From Paraburkholderia sp. BL10I2N1 (lineage in GTDB: Bacteria; Pseudomonadota; Gammaproteobacteria; Burkholderiales; Burkholderiaceae), in the NCBI RefSeq assembly GCF_004361815.1, contig NZ_SNWA01000001.1, positions 1,240,001 through 1,304,000 on the forward strand: 64,000 nt of DNA. The letters are read 5' to 3'. Of the stretch, positions 54,328-62,355 are shown one piece after another. The stretch's first letter is position 1, and each line of letters starts with the position of its first letter. The notes beneath the pieces are model-generated. The model searched no databases and was not told the DNA's origin. It worked only from the letters and a program-made list of their open reading frames with translations. The translations under genes and the position numbers were made by a program.

Positions 54328-54819
54328 TTACGAGCCCGACGTGATGGCCGAGAGCATCGTCTTGATCTGTTGCGACAACACGGTCATGCCCGACTCGAAG
54401 TGCAGCGAGTTGTCGGCGAACTGGACACGCTCGGCGTCGAGATCGACGGTGTTGCCGTCGAGCGCTGGCTGGGTCGGGATGCGGTAAGCGACGGTGCCGA
54501 AGTCGTCGGTCGGGCCGCCGGTCGCCTGCAGGGTGGCCTTGCCCGCCATGTGGCCCCGCTCGGTGGACACCATCGACATGCCGCTCGTCACGCCGGCCGG
54601 CTGCGTCATCGCCAGCGACGAACTGTTCGACGCGCCGGGCGTGGCGCCGCCACTCTTCTTCAGCGCGCCGGCGAGCGACGACGCGAAATCGACATCGCGT
54701 GCCTTGTAGCCTGGCGTGTCGGCGTTCGCGATATTCGACGACAGCAGTTCCTGGCGGTAAGCGCGCACATCGAGCGCCTGACGGCCAAAGGCGAATTCGG
54801 CATCGAGTTTGTCCAGCAT
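54328..54819 (-). CDS. flgB: Flagellar proximal rod protein FlgB
   Basis: 163 residues, a little longer than the Salmonella protein (138) because of a Gly/Ser-rich central loop. RRQALDVRAYRQELLSSNIANADTPGYKARDVDF-like N-terminal motif is present as ALDVRAYRQELLSSNIANAD. C-terminal NSLHFESGMTVLSQQIKTMLSAI. First gene of flgB-J, divergent from flgA. Confidence 0.95.
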   Translation of the reverse strand: MLDKLDAEFAFGRQALDVRAYRQELLSSNIANADTPGYKARDVDFASSLAGALKKSGGATPGASNSSSLAMTQPAGVTSGMSMVSTERGHMAGKATLQATGGPTDDFGTVAYRIPTQPALDGNTVDLDAERVQFADNSLHFESGMTVLSQQIKTMLSAITSGS

Positions 54820-55052
54820 GTTCTCTCCGGATGACGGTCCGAGGCTTCCTGCGCCGGCCTGCTTCCGTCTCCCGCGAGACGAAAGCGTAGCTGGCGGCCA
54901 GGAAGGCCTTTTTGCATGAGGTGCATCTTATGGGCGCAATGCAAGCGGCAATCGGACGAATAACCGGGGAAGCCGGCCTCTATTCAACGTTTGCGCAACG
55001 GGTGGCGTCTCTAGAATGCGATTCGTACTGATGCATTCGATGGAGAGTCACG
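54820..55052. promoter_or_regulatory. Divergent flgB/flgA control region
   Basis: 233 bp. A TAGAAT at 55012-55017 with TTGCGC-like sequence 15 bp upstream is a possible sigma-70 promoter for flgA (start 55053). No sigma-28 site is visible, as expected for class II genes. The flgB promoter could not be placed. Confidence 0.45.
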
Positions 55053-56408
55053 ATGGCCCTGTCCGCTTCCGAGGTCCCCCGCACAGCGCGCCGCGCCCGC
55101 GCCGGTGCCGCGCGGACACTGGCGGCATGGGCAATGTTCGCCATCGGCGGCGTTGCCATCGTGCTGCCGGTCAGCACCCGCGCACAGGAAGCGGGCGGAC
55201 CGATCGTGATTCCCGGCCCCGCTGAAAAGAATCCCGCCGCGCTGGCTGCGCTGGCGGAGCGTGTGAACGCGCCTGCTGCCGTCGCTGCCCCGCCGGCAGC
55301 ACCGGCCGCCATGCAGGTGCCGGTGGCGGCGCCTTCAGCAGGCGAGCGTAACAATGGGGATCGCTTCGCCAGCGCGGCAAAGGCGGACGGCGCGATTGTG
55401 ATCCCCGGCGCCGGCGAAGCCGCGGCACCCGTTCAACAGCCCGCGCTGACGCGCGTGAGCCAGCAGACAGCAACCCGGCAAGTGCTGCCGGTCGTGGTCG
55501 CGCCGGCCCGGGCGGGCGGGCTGCAGCCCGCAGCGGCGCAGTCCGTTGCGATGAATCAACCGGATGGTTCGGGCGCCTCGCTCGACCCGCTCGCGTCGCG
55601 CGGCGAGCCGCCGCAGTTGCGCTCAGGGAGCAACTCAGGCACTAACTCAGGCAGCAACACGGGCGTACCGGCCAACGACATCGGTCGGGTAGTCCCGGCC
55701 GCGCAAGTCCGGCTTCAGGCTCAAGCCCAGCAAGGCAGCGTTGCCTCCCAACCGGTGGCCCAGCCCGTGCAGCCCGCGCCCGCCGGGCAGCAGGACGCCG
55801 AATCGATCCGCCGCGCCGCGCTCGCGTTTCTCCAGCAGCAGGCGGCCGGTCTGCCAGGCAAGATCGACATCACCGTCGCGCCGGTCTTTCCGCGCGGCCT
55901 CGCGGCCTGCACGGCGCTCGCGCCGTTCATGCCTACCGGCACGCGTCTGTGGGGCCGTACCACGGTCGGTGTACGCTGTGCCGGCGAACATCCGTGGACG
56001 CTTTACCTGCAAGCGCGGATTGCGCTGCACGCCACCTACTACCTTGCCTCGCGCGCCATCGCGCCGGGCGAAATGCTGACTGCCGCCGATCTCGTCGCCC
56101 GTGACGGCGATCTGACCAATATGCCGCAGGCGATCGTCACGGATCCCTCGCAGGCAGTCGGCTCGGTCGCATTGATGCGCGTCGCGGCAGGCTTGCCGCT
56201 GCGTCAGGACATGCTGCGCAGCGCTTCCTCGGTAACCATTGGACAGACGGTCAGGGTCGTGGCCCAGGGCCCCGGCTTTGCGATTTCGTCGGAAGGCAGC
56301 GCGATGAACAACGCGGCGCCAGGCCAGCCGGTACGGGTCAAGACAGCCGCAGGACAGATCATCCAGGGTGTCGTGAAGGACGGCGGGACCGTCGAGATCC
56401 AGCTTTAG
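55053..56408 (+). CDS. flgA: Flagellar P-ring assembly chaperone FlgA
   Basis: Periplasmic chaperone for FlgI. 451 residues, about twice the enteric length. Signal peptide in the first ~48 residues (FAIGGVAIVLPVSTRAQEA). Then a ~200-residue Ala/Pro/Gln/Gly-rich region with two related PIVIPGP/AIVIPGAGE segments. Then the normal FlgA part from about 255: GKIDITVAPVFPRGLAACTALAPFMPTG, in segments, and a SAF domain with SRAIAPGEMLTAADLVARDGDL. GGAGAG precedes the ATG. Role of the extension is unknown. Confidence 0.92.
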   Translation: MALSASEVPRTARRARAGAARTLAAWAMFAIGGVAIVLPVSTRAQEAGGPIVIPGPAEKNPAALAALAERVNAPAAVAAPPAAPAAMQVPVAAPSAGERNNGDRFASAAKADGAIVIPGAGEAAAPVQQPALTRVSQQTATRQVLPVVVAPARAGGLQPAAAQSVAMNQPDGSGASLDPLASRGEPPQLRSGSNSGTNSGSNTGVPANDIGRVVPAAQVRLQAQAQQGSVASQPVAQPVQPAPAGQQDAESIRRAALAFLQQQAAGLPGKIDITVAPVFPRGLAACTALAPFMPTGTRLWGRTTVGVRCAGEHPWTLYLQARIALHATYYLASRAIAPGEMLTAADLVARDGDLTNMPQAIVTDPSQAVGSVALMRVAAGLPLRQDMLRSASSVTIGQTVRVVAQGPGFAISSEGSAMNNAAPGQPVRVKTAAGQIIQGVVKDGGTVEIQL

Positions 56409-56493
56409 GATTCGAGGTGAAAGGCCTCGGGGCGACGGCGCGAAGGTGAAATTCCGGTGAGATCAACCCGAAAAAGGGCCGTGACGATTGAGC

Positions 56494-56521
56494 TAAAGTT
56501 TCGATTGGTGATTGCCGTTAT
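56494..56521 (+). promoter_or_regulatory. Sigma-28 (FliA) promoter for flgM
   Basis: TAAAGTTT (exact -35), 12 bases, GCCGTTAT. Spacing is one base longer than consensus and the -10 has two mismatches, so it may be weaker. The flgM start is at 56549. Confidence 0.62.
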
Positions 56522-56548
56522 CACATTCAAATCATCAGGAAGCCAATC

Positions 56549-56905
56549 GTGAAAGTTGATTCCACCACCAGTTCAGGTCTGCAGACGTTGAAGGACGGCC
56601 TGCAGCGTACGCAGCAAGGCGATGCATCGACCAGCGGCGCCGGCACGACCGGTGCGGGCGCGGCGGCGCCGACGTCCCGCAGCACGTCGGGCGGTGACGC
56701 GAACGTGAGCCTTTCGGGTCTCTCCGGGCATCTGCACGGCCTCGCAAGTTCGGGCGCTGCCGACATCGATACGGCGCACGTCGACTCGATCAAGCAGGCG
56801 ATCCGGAACGGGTCGCTGACGATCGACTCGGGCAAGATCGCCGACGGCGTGCTGGAAACGGCGCGCAACCTGTTGCAGAACAAGAGCCAGTCGACCGGCA
56901 ACTGA
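56549..56905 (+). CDS. flgM: Anti-sigma-28 factor FlgM
   Basis: Holds FliA inactive until the hook is complete, then is exported. 118 residues, slightly longer than the ~97 of enterics. The N-terminal 50 residues are Ser/Thr/Gly-rich and disordered. The C-terminal FliA-binding helices are recognisable: DTAHVDSIKQAIRNGSLTID and KIADGVLETARNLL. Starts with GTG at 56549 behind AGGAAG. flgN follows 95 bp later. Confidence 0.93.
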   Translation: MKVDSTTSSGLQTLKDGLQRTQQGDASTSGAGTTGAGAAAPTSRSTSGGDANVSLSGLSGHLHGLASSGAADIDTAHVDSIKQAIRNGSLTIDSGKIADGVLETARNLLQNKSQSTGN

Positions 56906-57000
56906 TCGACGCACCGATGCAAGGTGCGCCAGGTGCCGGGCGGCATTTGTGAAACAGGGTCCGCGTGCAACGCGCGGACCAGCGTGTTTAGCGAGTTGTG

Positions 57001-57450
57001 ATGAAAGACGCCCTGCTTGCCACCGTCATCGACGAGTATTCGACTGTAGAGGCGTTCGCCTCGGTTCTGGCCCTGGAAGAAAAGGCCCTCACGGCGATAG
57101 AGCCGCTTGAAACGCTCCCGCCGATCGTCGAGAAAAAAACCGAACTGATAGGAAAGCTCGCGACGCTCGAGAAAGTGCGCGATACGCAGCTGGCCGAACT
57201 GGGTTTCCCCAGCGGCTGGAAAGGCATGGAACTGGCGGCGGGCAGCGATACGCGGATCGCCGCGCAGTGGTCGCTGCTGCAAAAAGCCGCCGAACGCGCG
57301 CAACGCTCCAACACGCTCAACGGCTCGCTGATCCGCACGCGCATGGAATACAACCAGCGGGCGTTGACTGCGCTCAACGTCGCGGTCACGACGGAAAAGG
57401 TCGGATTCTACGGTCCGGACGGACGGATTCCGGCCTACAGCAGCCTTTAA
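57001..57450 (+). CDS. flgN: Flagellar export chaperone FlgN
   Basis: Chaperone for FlgK and FlgL, 149 residues, helical. LEEKALTAIEPLETLPPIVEKKTELIGKLATLE, in segments, and QRSNTLNGSLIRTRMEYNQRALTALNVA, in segments, match the FlgN pattern, ending GFYGPDGR. ATG at 57001; an in-frame GTG one codon earlier is equivalent. flgM-flgN order is standard. Confidence 0.92.
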   Translation: MKDALLATVIDEYSTVEAFASVLALEEKALTAIEPLETLPPIVEKKTELIGKLATLEKVRDTQLAELGFPSGWKGMELAAGSDTRIAAQWSLLQKAAERAQRSNTLNGSLIRTRMEYNQRALTALNVAVTTEKVGFYGPDGRIPAYSSL

Positions 57451-57619
57451 GCGCCCGCGGCTCGACTGGCCGTCCGGCCAGGTGTCCGACGAACGCATTT
57501 TGCCTTCCAATGACGTTGAAGTTGCCCGGCATCGCGGCTTGCGCCCCGACCGGGCAGCTGCCTGCCTTTTCTTCGAGGATGAGCGCCATTGGACACCGCA
57601 ATCACGACACCGAACCACA

Positions 57620-57658
57620 CCACGAATAGCTGTATTTCGTGGACTGAAATGCTACACT
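57620..57658 (+). promoter_or_regulatory. Promoter and dyad operator of the toxin-antitoxin pair
   Basis: CCACGAA and TTCGTGG (57620-57626, 57636-57642) form a 7-bp inverted repeat with a 9-base spacer. It overlaps the -35 position of an extended -10 element TGCTACACT (57650-57658). A bound antitoxin complex here would block RNA polymerase, the usual autoregulation of type II systems. Confidence 0.55.
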
Positions 57659-57699
57659 CCATCGATCAGGTCGTTGCTGACCCTCGCCTTGGAGTTCTT

Positions 57700-58176
57700 A
57701 TGACCCTCACCACGTTTGATGTCGCCCAAGCCACTGCTGCCGTGAACTCCGGGGGGGTCGTGTCGGCCGTCCTGCGCGCGGACGGGAACAGTTTCTACAT
57801 CGAATTCGAAACGCGCGAGCGGGGAGCAGCCGAACTGGTGACGTCGAACGGCCGGCAGCGCAGGGCGTTCCGCGATCCGGTGCAGGCGTTGAAGGTACTG
57901 CGGGAACTGGGTCTCACGGAAGGACGTTTCGCGCTGGCGGAGTGGAATCCGGATGCGCCCCGGCGGGCGTGGAGCCGTCCGGATTCGGCGGCGGAGATGA
58001 AAGCGAAGCACGAGGCCGCGGCGGAACATGCGGCGTTCATCGCCGATATCGAAGCGGGGCTGGCGGAAGCCGGCAACCCGTCTGAGCCTGGCATCGATCA
58101 CGCCGACGCGATGGCCCAGCTGGAAGCGCGCCTCGCCGCCTATGTGAGCGCCAGTAAACGGAAAGCAGCCCGATGA
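57700..58176 (+). CDS. Putative two-domain antitoxin of a ParE/RelE-type system
   Basis: 158 residues. The first ~75 form a small, probably beta-rich domain (SAVLRADGNSFYIEFETRERGAAELVTS, in segments, then DPVQALKVLRELGL) that I do not recognise. The C-terminal part is helical and charged, and AAFIADIEAGLAEAGNPSEPGIDHADAMAQLEARLA, in segments, resembles the PaaA2/stability-determinant type of toxin-binding antitoxin. GGAG sits five bases before the ATG at 57700; an upstream in-frame TTG (57589) would begin before the promoter. ATGA overlap with the toxin gene supports the pair. Confidence 0.68.
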   Translation: MTLTTFDVAQATAAVNSGGVVSAVLRADGNSFYIEFETRERGAAELVTSNGRQRRAFRDPVQALKVLRELGLTEGRFALAEWNPDAPRRAWSRPDSAAEMKAKHEAAAEHAAFIADIEAGLAEAGNPSEPGIDHADAMAQLEARLAAYVSASKRKAAR

Positions 58177-58460
58177 GGGTAGTCTGGCGGCCGCGCGCGC
58201 TGGAACAGTTGCTGGAGATTATCGACTTCATCGCTGCCGACAGTCCGCACGCCGCAGCGGAATTCGGCGCGCTCGTGCGCAGCAGGACCGACGTCCTCGC
58301 CGCGCATCCGCGTCTGTATCGGGAAGGACGCGTCGCTGGCACGCGGGAGATTGTCGTCGCGGCGAACTACGTGATCGTCTATCGCGTCGCTGACGAAGAA
58401 CAGCGGGTGGACATACTGCGGGTTCGCCACGCCCGCCAGCAACCGGTCGCCCAGGTCTAG
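58173..58460 (+). CDS. Type II toxin, RelE/ParE family
   Basis: A 95-residue protein of the RelE/ParE fold. WRPRALEQLLEIIDFIAADSPHAA opens with the family's Arg and long helices. NYVIVYRVADEEQRVDILRVRHARQ near the C-terminus is the conserved strand pair with the terminal His/Arg patch. Ribosome-dependent mRNA cleavage (RelE) and gyrase inhibition (ParE) cannot be told apart by eye; ParE-like spelling is slightly favoured. Overlaps the antitoxin by four bases. An insertion within an otherwise pure flagellar locus. Confidence 0.85.
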   Translation: MRVVWRPRALEQLLEIIDFIAADSPHAAAEFGALVRSRTDVLAAHPRLYREGRVAGTREIVVAANYVIVYRVADEEQRVDILRVRHARQQPVAQV

Positions 58461-58532
58461 CCCGCGGGCCTCGCGCCCAACGGAACGCCGGCCTCGACCT
58501 GCCTTCAGCTCATCCTCAGTTCCACCCTCAGC

Positions 58533-59267
58533 TCAGCTCACCTCGGCCCCTGCCCAGGCCATCTCGCGCAGACGCGTACGCAGGCGCGCGACCGCCTGAC
58601 TGTGCAACTGGCAGACACGCGATTCGCTGACTTCCATCACTGCACCGATCTCGCGCAGATTCAGGCCGCGCTCGTAGTACAGCGACATTAACAGCTTCTC
58701 CCGTTCCGGCAGGCGTTCGATCGCTTCGACCAGCGCCGAACGCAGGCTCTCGTCGAGCAGTGCCGACAACGGATCCGCACGATCGACACAATACCGGTCG
58801 AGGAACGGTTCGTCGTCAGCGGAACGATCGAAGTCTTCGTAATAGATCAGCTGGCTGCCGTGCAGGTCCTGCAACATCGACTGATACTCGTCGAGCGGCA
58901 TCTTCAGCTGCTCGGCGATTTCCGCCTCGCTCGCCGAGCGCCCAAGGTTCTGCTCGACCTTGTGCACGGCCGTCTCGACCTCACGCGACGTGCGCCGCAG
59001 GCTGCGTGGCAGCCAGTCGTTGCTGCGCAGTTCGTCGAGCATCGCGCCGCGAATCCGCTGGCTTGCGTAGGTCTCGAACTGCGCACCCTGATCTTCCTTA
59101 TATCGGCTCGCCGCATCCAGCAGGCCGATCATGCCGGCCTGGATCAGATCGTCGAGATCGACGCTCGCCGGCATTTTGGCGACGAGCTGCAGGCCGAGGC
59201 GCCGCACCAGCGGTGCATACTTTGCCAGGACGTCGGCCTGGGAAATCTTTCCCTGAGCGTTGTACAT
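58533..59267 (-). CDS. fliA: Flagellar sigma factor FliA (sigma-28)
   Basis: Directs RNA polymerase to late flagellar promoters, 244 residues. Region 2 includes DLIQAGMIGLLDAASRYKE and QFETYASQRIRGAMLDELRS. Region 4 includes LPEREKLLMSLYYERGLNLREIGAVMEVSESRVCQLHSQA, in segments. Last gene of flhF-flhG-fliA, 30 bp after flhG. Its targets in this window are four predicted sites near fliS, flgK, ycgR and flgM. Confidence 0.97.
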   Translation of the reverse strand: MYNAQGKISQADVLAKYAPLVRRLGLQLVAKMPASVDLDDLIQAGMIGLLDAASRYKEDQGAQFETYASQRIRGAMLDELRSNDWLPRSLRRTSREVETAVHKVEQNLGRSASEAEIAEQLKMPLDEYQSMLQDLHGSQLIYYEDFDRSADDEPFLDRYCVDRADPLSALLDESLRSALVEAIERLPEREKLLMSLYYERGLNLREIGAVMEVSESRVCQLHSQAVARLRTRLREMAWAGAEVS

Positions 59268-59297
59268 CGTGCTCCCCTTGTCTGCGTGCCCCGCCCC

Positions 59298-60167
59298 TCA
59301 GGCGTGCTGCGCAGACGGTTGGTCGGCGTGTTGCGCCGCTGTTACAGTCGCTGAAGCCGCTCCGGCCGCGCGCGACGACATCGCTGGCCGCATCGGCCAG
59401 TACTGCAGTTCCGCGGCGACGTGCCGGTAGTCCCGCGCGGCCGGTGTCGACGGAAAGGCATCGACGACGCAGCGCGACAGCTCCACAGCCCGCACCATCC
59501 TCGGATCGGCTGCAATGCAGCCGGCGTTCTCGAGCGACACTGTCAGGTAGCGCCCCGCCACGCCCGCCAGATTCTCGAAGGCGGCGGTCGCATCGGACAC
59601 GCTCTGAACCTGGTTCACCAGCACGCGAAACTGCGGAATTGCCTGGGCGTAGTGCAGACGTTTCATGCAGGCGTACGCGTCAGTGATCGCCTGCCCCGCC
59701 ACGCGCGTGACGATCATCACGTCGTTCGACTGCATCGCGAGCGCCGACAGCGAACCGTCGCGATCCAGCTGGGCGTCGATCAGCACGATGTCGGCCGGTC
59801 CGCTCAACAGGATGGCAAGCTGCTCCGGCGTGCATCCTTCGCAATTGCCCCGCGATGCGGCCAGCACGGCGAAACCCAGTGCATGTCGCCCGACGGCTTC
59901 TTCGAGCGCCATTTCGCCGCGTATCACGGCCGAGAAATTGCCAGCGCCGCGCACCCCGCCGATCTGCGCGCTTACCCCGTTTTCACCCGGGCATTCGTCG
60001 ATCACCAGCACATCCTTGCCCTGCTCCGCGAGCGCGCTCGCCAGATTCACAACCGTCGTCGTGCGGCCGACGCCCACCGAGCCACCCGTCACGGCCACCA
60101 CGCGCGCGCCTGAGCGCGCGAGCAGCCGCCGCAGACCTTCCGCCTGGTCCAGCACGAATTTATCCAA
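59298..60167 (-). CDS. flhG: Flagellum number regulator FlhG (MinD/ParA-like, FleN)
   Basis: A 289-residue MinD-type protein that, with FlhF, sets flagellar number and site. N-terminal DQAEGLRRLLA resembles the FlhF-activating DQA motif. The P-loop reads TGGSVGVGRTTTVVNLA near residues 27-43: the MinD signature Lys and the Walker Lys of KGGxGKT are replaced, the latter by Arg. LVIDECPGENGV and IVLIDAQLD keep the Asp positions. No clear C-terminal amphipathic membrane helix; the tail is Ala-rich. Overlaps flhF by eight bases. Confidence 0.9.
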   Translation of the reverse strand: MDKFVLDQAEGLRRLLARSGARVVAVTGGSVGVGRTTTVVNLASALAEQGKDVLVIDECPGENGVSAQIGGVRGAGNFSAVIRGEMALEEAVGRHALGFAVLAASRGNCEGCTPEQLAILLSGPADIVLIDAQLDRDGSLSALAMQSNDVMIVTRVAGQAITDAYACMKRLHYAQAIPQFRVLVNQVQSVSDATAAFENLAGVAGRYLTVSLENAGCIAADPRMVRAVELSRCVVDAFPSTPAARDYRHVAAELQYWPMRPAMSSRAAGAASATVTAAQHADQPSAQHA

Positions 60168-62355
60168 AGCGAACCTCGTGCAGTTCCGCGGTCGAACGGG
60201 CCGACAGGGCCGAGAGCAACGCCGGGATATCGTCGTCGTGCGGCACGAACGGCGAACCGTCGCGCGGAATGCAGAACGCGCTCTTGATCAGGAATTTCTT
60301 TGTCGCAACGTAGAGGTTTTCCGGCACCTTCTGGCCGGTCGACACGTAGTGCACGGGCAGTTTGTAGCGGATCACGGTGTCGAGCACGCTGCCGAGGTTG
60401 GTCGCCTCGTCGAGCTTGGTCAGGATGACGCCAGCGAGCGGCTCCTTGCCCGGCGAAGCCTGATAAGCCTGCACGACTTCGTTGAGCGTGTCGCCGTGGC
60501 TTGTCGCGTTCAGCAACAGCAGACGCTGCACCGGCTGGCCGGCGCCGCACAACATCGCGATCTGGTCGGACACCGAGCGGTCGCGCTGGCTCATGCCGAT
60601 CGTGTCGATCAGCACGATGTGCTTGTTGCGCAGCTCCGTCAGCGCCAATTGCAGGTCAGCGCCGTCTTTCACCGCATGCACCGAGACGCCGAGGATCTTG
60701 CCGAAAATGCGCAGTTGCTCGTGGCCGCCGATCCGGTAGCTGTCGGTCGTGAGCAGCGCGACCTTGCTCGCGCCGAAGCGCATCACGCAGCGCGCTGCAA
60801 GCTTCGCCGTCGTCGTCGTCTTGCCGACGCCCGTCGGGCCCGTCAGCGCGAATACGCCGCCTCGGTCCATCAGCGCGTCTTCGTTTTCGATCACCGGCAG
60901 GTTCGATTCGAGCACGGAGTGAACCCACTCCATACCCGCTTCCATGTTCTCGACCTTCGGCAGGTTTTCGACCATCATGCGCACGAGCTGCGCGGAAAAG
61001 CCGGCGGCGAACAGATGCTTCGTCAGCGCAGCGTGCGTCGGGCTGCGGCGCTGGTGATCGGCCCAGAGGAGACCGGTGAACTGCTCTTCCATCATGCCGC
61101 GCATCGACGCCAGCTCGTTCATCACCGTTTCGTTGACGATCTGCTCCATGCGCGCCTTGATCGACTCCGTCACGGCGGCCGCCGCGCTTGCCGGCAGGCC
61201 GGCAAGCGGGGTCGCCCCACCCTTGCGGGCATCAGGCGAGGCGTTGACGTCGGCCTGCACTGCTGGCGCGACGCGCTGCGTGGCGCGGCGTGCGGCCAGC
61301 TGGGCAGCCTCGCGCGCCCAGTCGGGCGTGGCCTCGTCGTCGACGGATTCCTGCCGGTCGACCGTCACGCCAAGGCCGCGAGCCATCGCTGCAGACGGGG
61401 TCATCGTGGGCTTTGCCGTATGCACGACGTCCTGCGCAGCAATGCGGCGTGCGTGATCGATCAGCCACGGATTCGTTTCGGCCATCGTGCGCGGACGGGC
61501 CGGCGCCGACGGGACAGCGGGCGGCGGTGCGGTCACCGGCCTGTCGATGCGGATGTCGCTGCGGGTATCGGGTCGCGCTTCGAAGCGTGGTTCCGGTCGT
61601 GCCTCGGGCCGCATCTCGGACCGAACTTCGATACGCGCGTCAGGGCGACTTTCCGGCCGGGCCGCAGGAGCGTCGAGGCGCGCGCCAGCGCGGCCTTCGA
61701 GACGCGCGTCGAAGCGGATTTCCACGCGTGCGTCTTCTCCCGATCGCGACGCGGATGCGCCTGCCGCCGCGGCATGCTGCGATGCTCCGACGGACAGCGT
61801 ACCGGCCTCCCGCGAACCGCCGTCCATATTGCTGGCCGACATCCGTTCCGTGCCGGCTTCCGGGCTCGCGCCGAACACCGACGAGAACACATCGGGCATG
61901 CCGCCGCTTGCGTACGGATTTGCCTGCATCGGTGGCGCGGCCGGACGCGTCAGCGGCGCTGCGCTCGCGCCGGTGCCGGTCGTGAGGCTCGTGCCCTCTC
62001 CCGGATTCGCACTGCCCGCACCGTAACCTGAGTTGCTGCCGATGCCGAAGCTGCTGCTGAACCCGCCGCCTGTCGCGTTGGTACCGTGATTGCCGCCGTT
62101 GTTGCCGCCGTTGTTGCTATCGCTCGCGCTGTTGCCGTTGCCGCCCGCCCCAGCGCCGAAGCCGCCGCCAAAGCCCGCGCCTTCTTCGCCCTTGGGCGAG
62201 ATTGCAGCGAGATCGCTGTCGGCGAGCGCGACGATTTCAACGGTGCCGTCCTCAATCGCCCGGTTCGACAATACGACTGCATCGGAGCCCAGTGCCTCAC
62301 GGACAAGACGCAGTGCGTCACGGCTCGTTGAACCGACGAATTTGCGAATGTTCAA
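60160..62355 (-). CDS. flhF: Flagellar site-determining SRP-type GTPase FlhF
   Basis: Recruits the first basal-body parts to the correct cell site. 731 residues, against about 430 in Pseudomonas. The N-terminal 55 residues (NIRKFVGSTSRDALRLVREA) are conserved. A ~330-residue linker follows, first Gly/Asn-rich, then Arg/Pro/Glu-rich with near-repeats of RPEAR/RPDAR type. The NG domain starts about 395: G1 ALTGPTGVGKTTTTAKLAAR, G3-like DTIGMSQRDR, G4 ILTKLDEATNLGS. The start codon is TTG at 62355 with GGGAG six bases upstream. First gene of flhF-flhG-fliA. Confidence 0.94.
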   Translation of the reverse strand: MNIRKFVGSTSRDALRLVREALGSDAVVLSNRAIEDGTVEIVALADSDLAAISPKGEEGAGFGGGFGAGAGGNGNSASDSNNGGNNGGNHGTNATGGGFSSSFGIGSNSGYGAGSANPGEGTSLTTGTGASAAPLTRPAAPPMQANPYASGGMPDVFSSVFGASPEAGTERMSASNMDGGSREAGTLSVGASQHAAAAGASASRSGEDARVEIRFDARLEGRAGARLDAPAARPESRPDARIEVRSEMRPEARPEPRFEARPDTRSDIRIDRPVTAPPPAVPSAPARPRTMAETNPWLIDHARRIAAQDVVHTAKPTMTPSAAMARGLGVTVDRQESVDDEATPDWAREAAQLAARRATQRVAPAVQADVNASPDARKGGATPLAGLPASAAAAVTESIKARMEQIVNETVMNELASMRGMMEEQFTGLLWADHQRRSPTHAALTKHLFAAGFSAQLVRMMVENLPKVENMEAGMEWVHSVLESNLPVIENEDALMDRGGVFALTGPTGVGKTTTTAKLAARCVMRFGASKVALLTTDSYRIGGHEQLRIFGKILGVSVHAVKDGADLQLALTELRNKHIVLIDTIGMSQRDRSVSDQIAMLCGAGQPVQRLLLLNATSHGDTLNEVVQAYQASPGKEPLAGVILTKLDEATNLGSVLDTVIRYKLPVHYVSTGQKVPENLYVATKKFLIKSAFCIPRDGSPFVPHDDDIPALLSALSARSTAELHEVRFG

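Noticed and set aside
59665..62031. A 788-codon open frame on the plus strand opposite flhF and flhG
   Set aside because: It is antisense to two well-recognised proteins, is Arg/His-rich, has no domain pattern, and is the normal by-product of GC-rich third positions.
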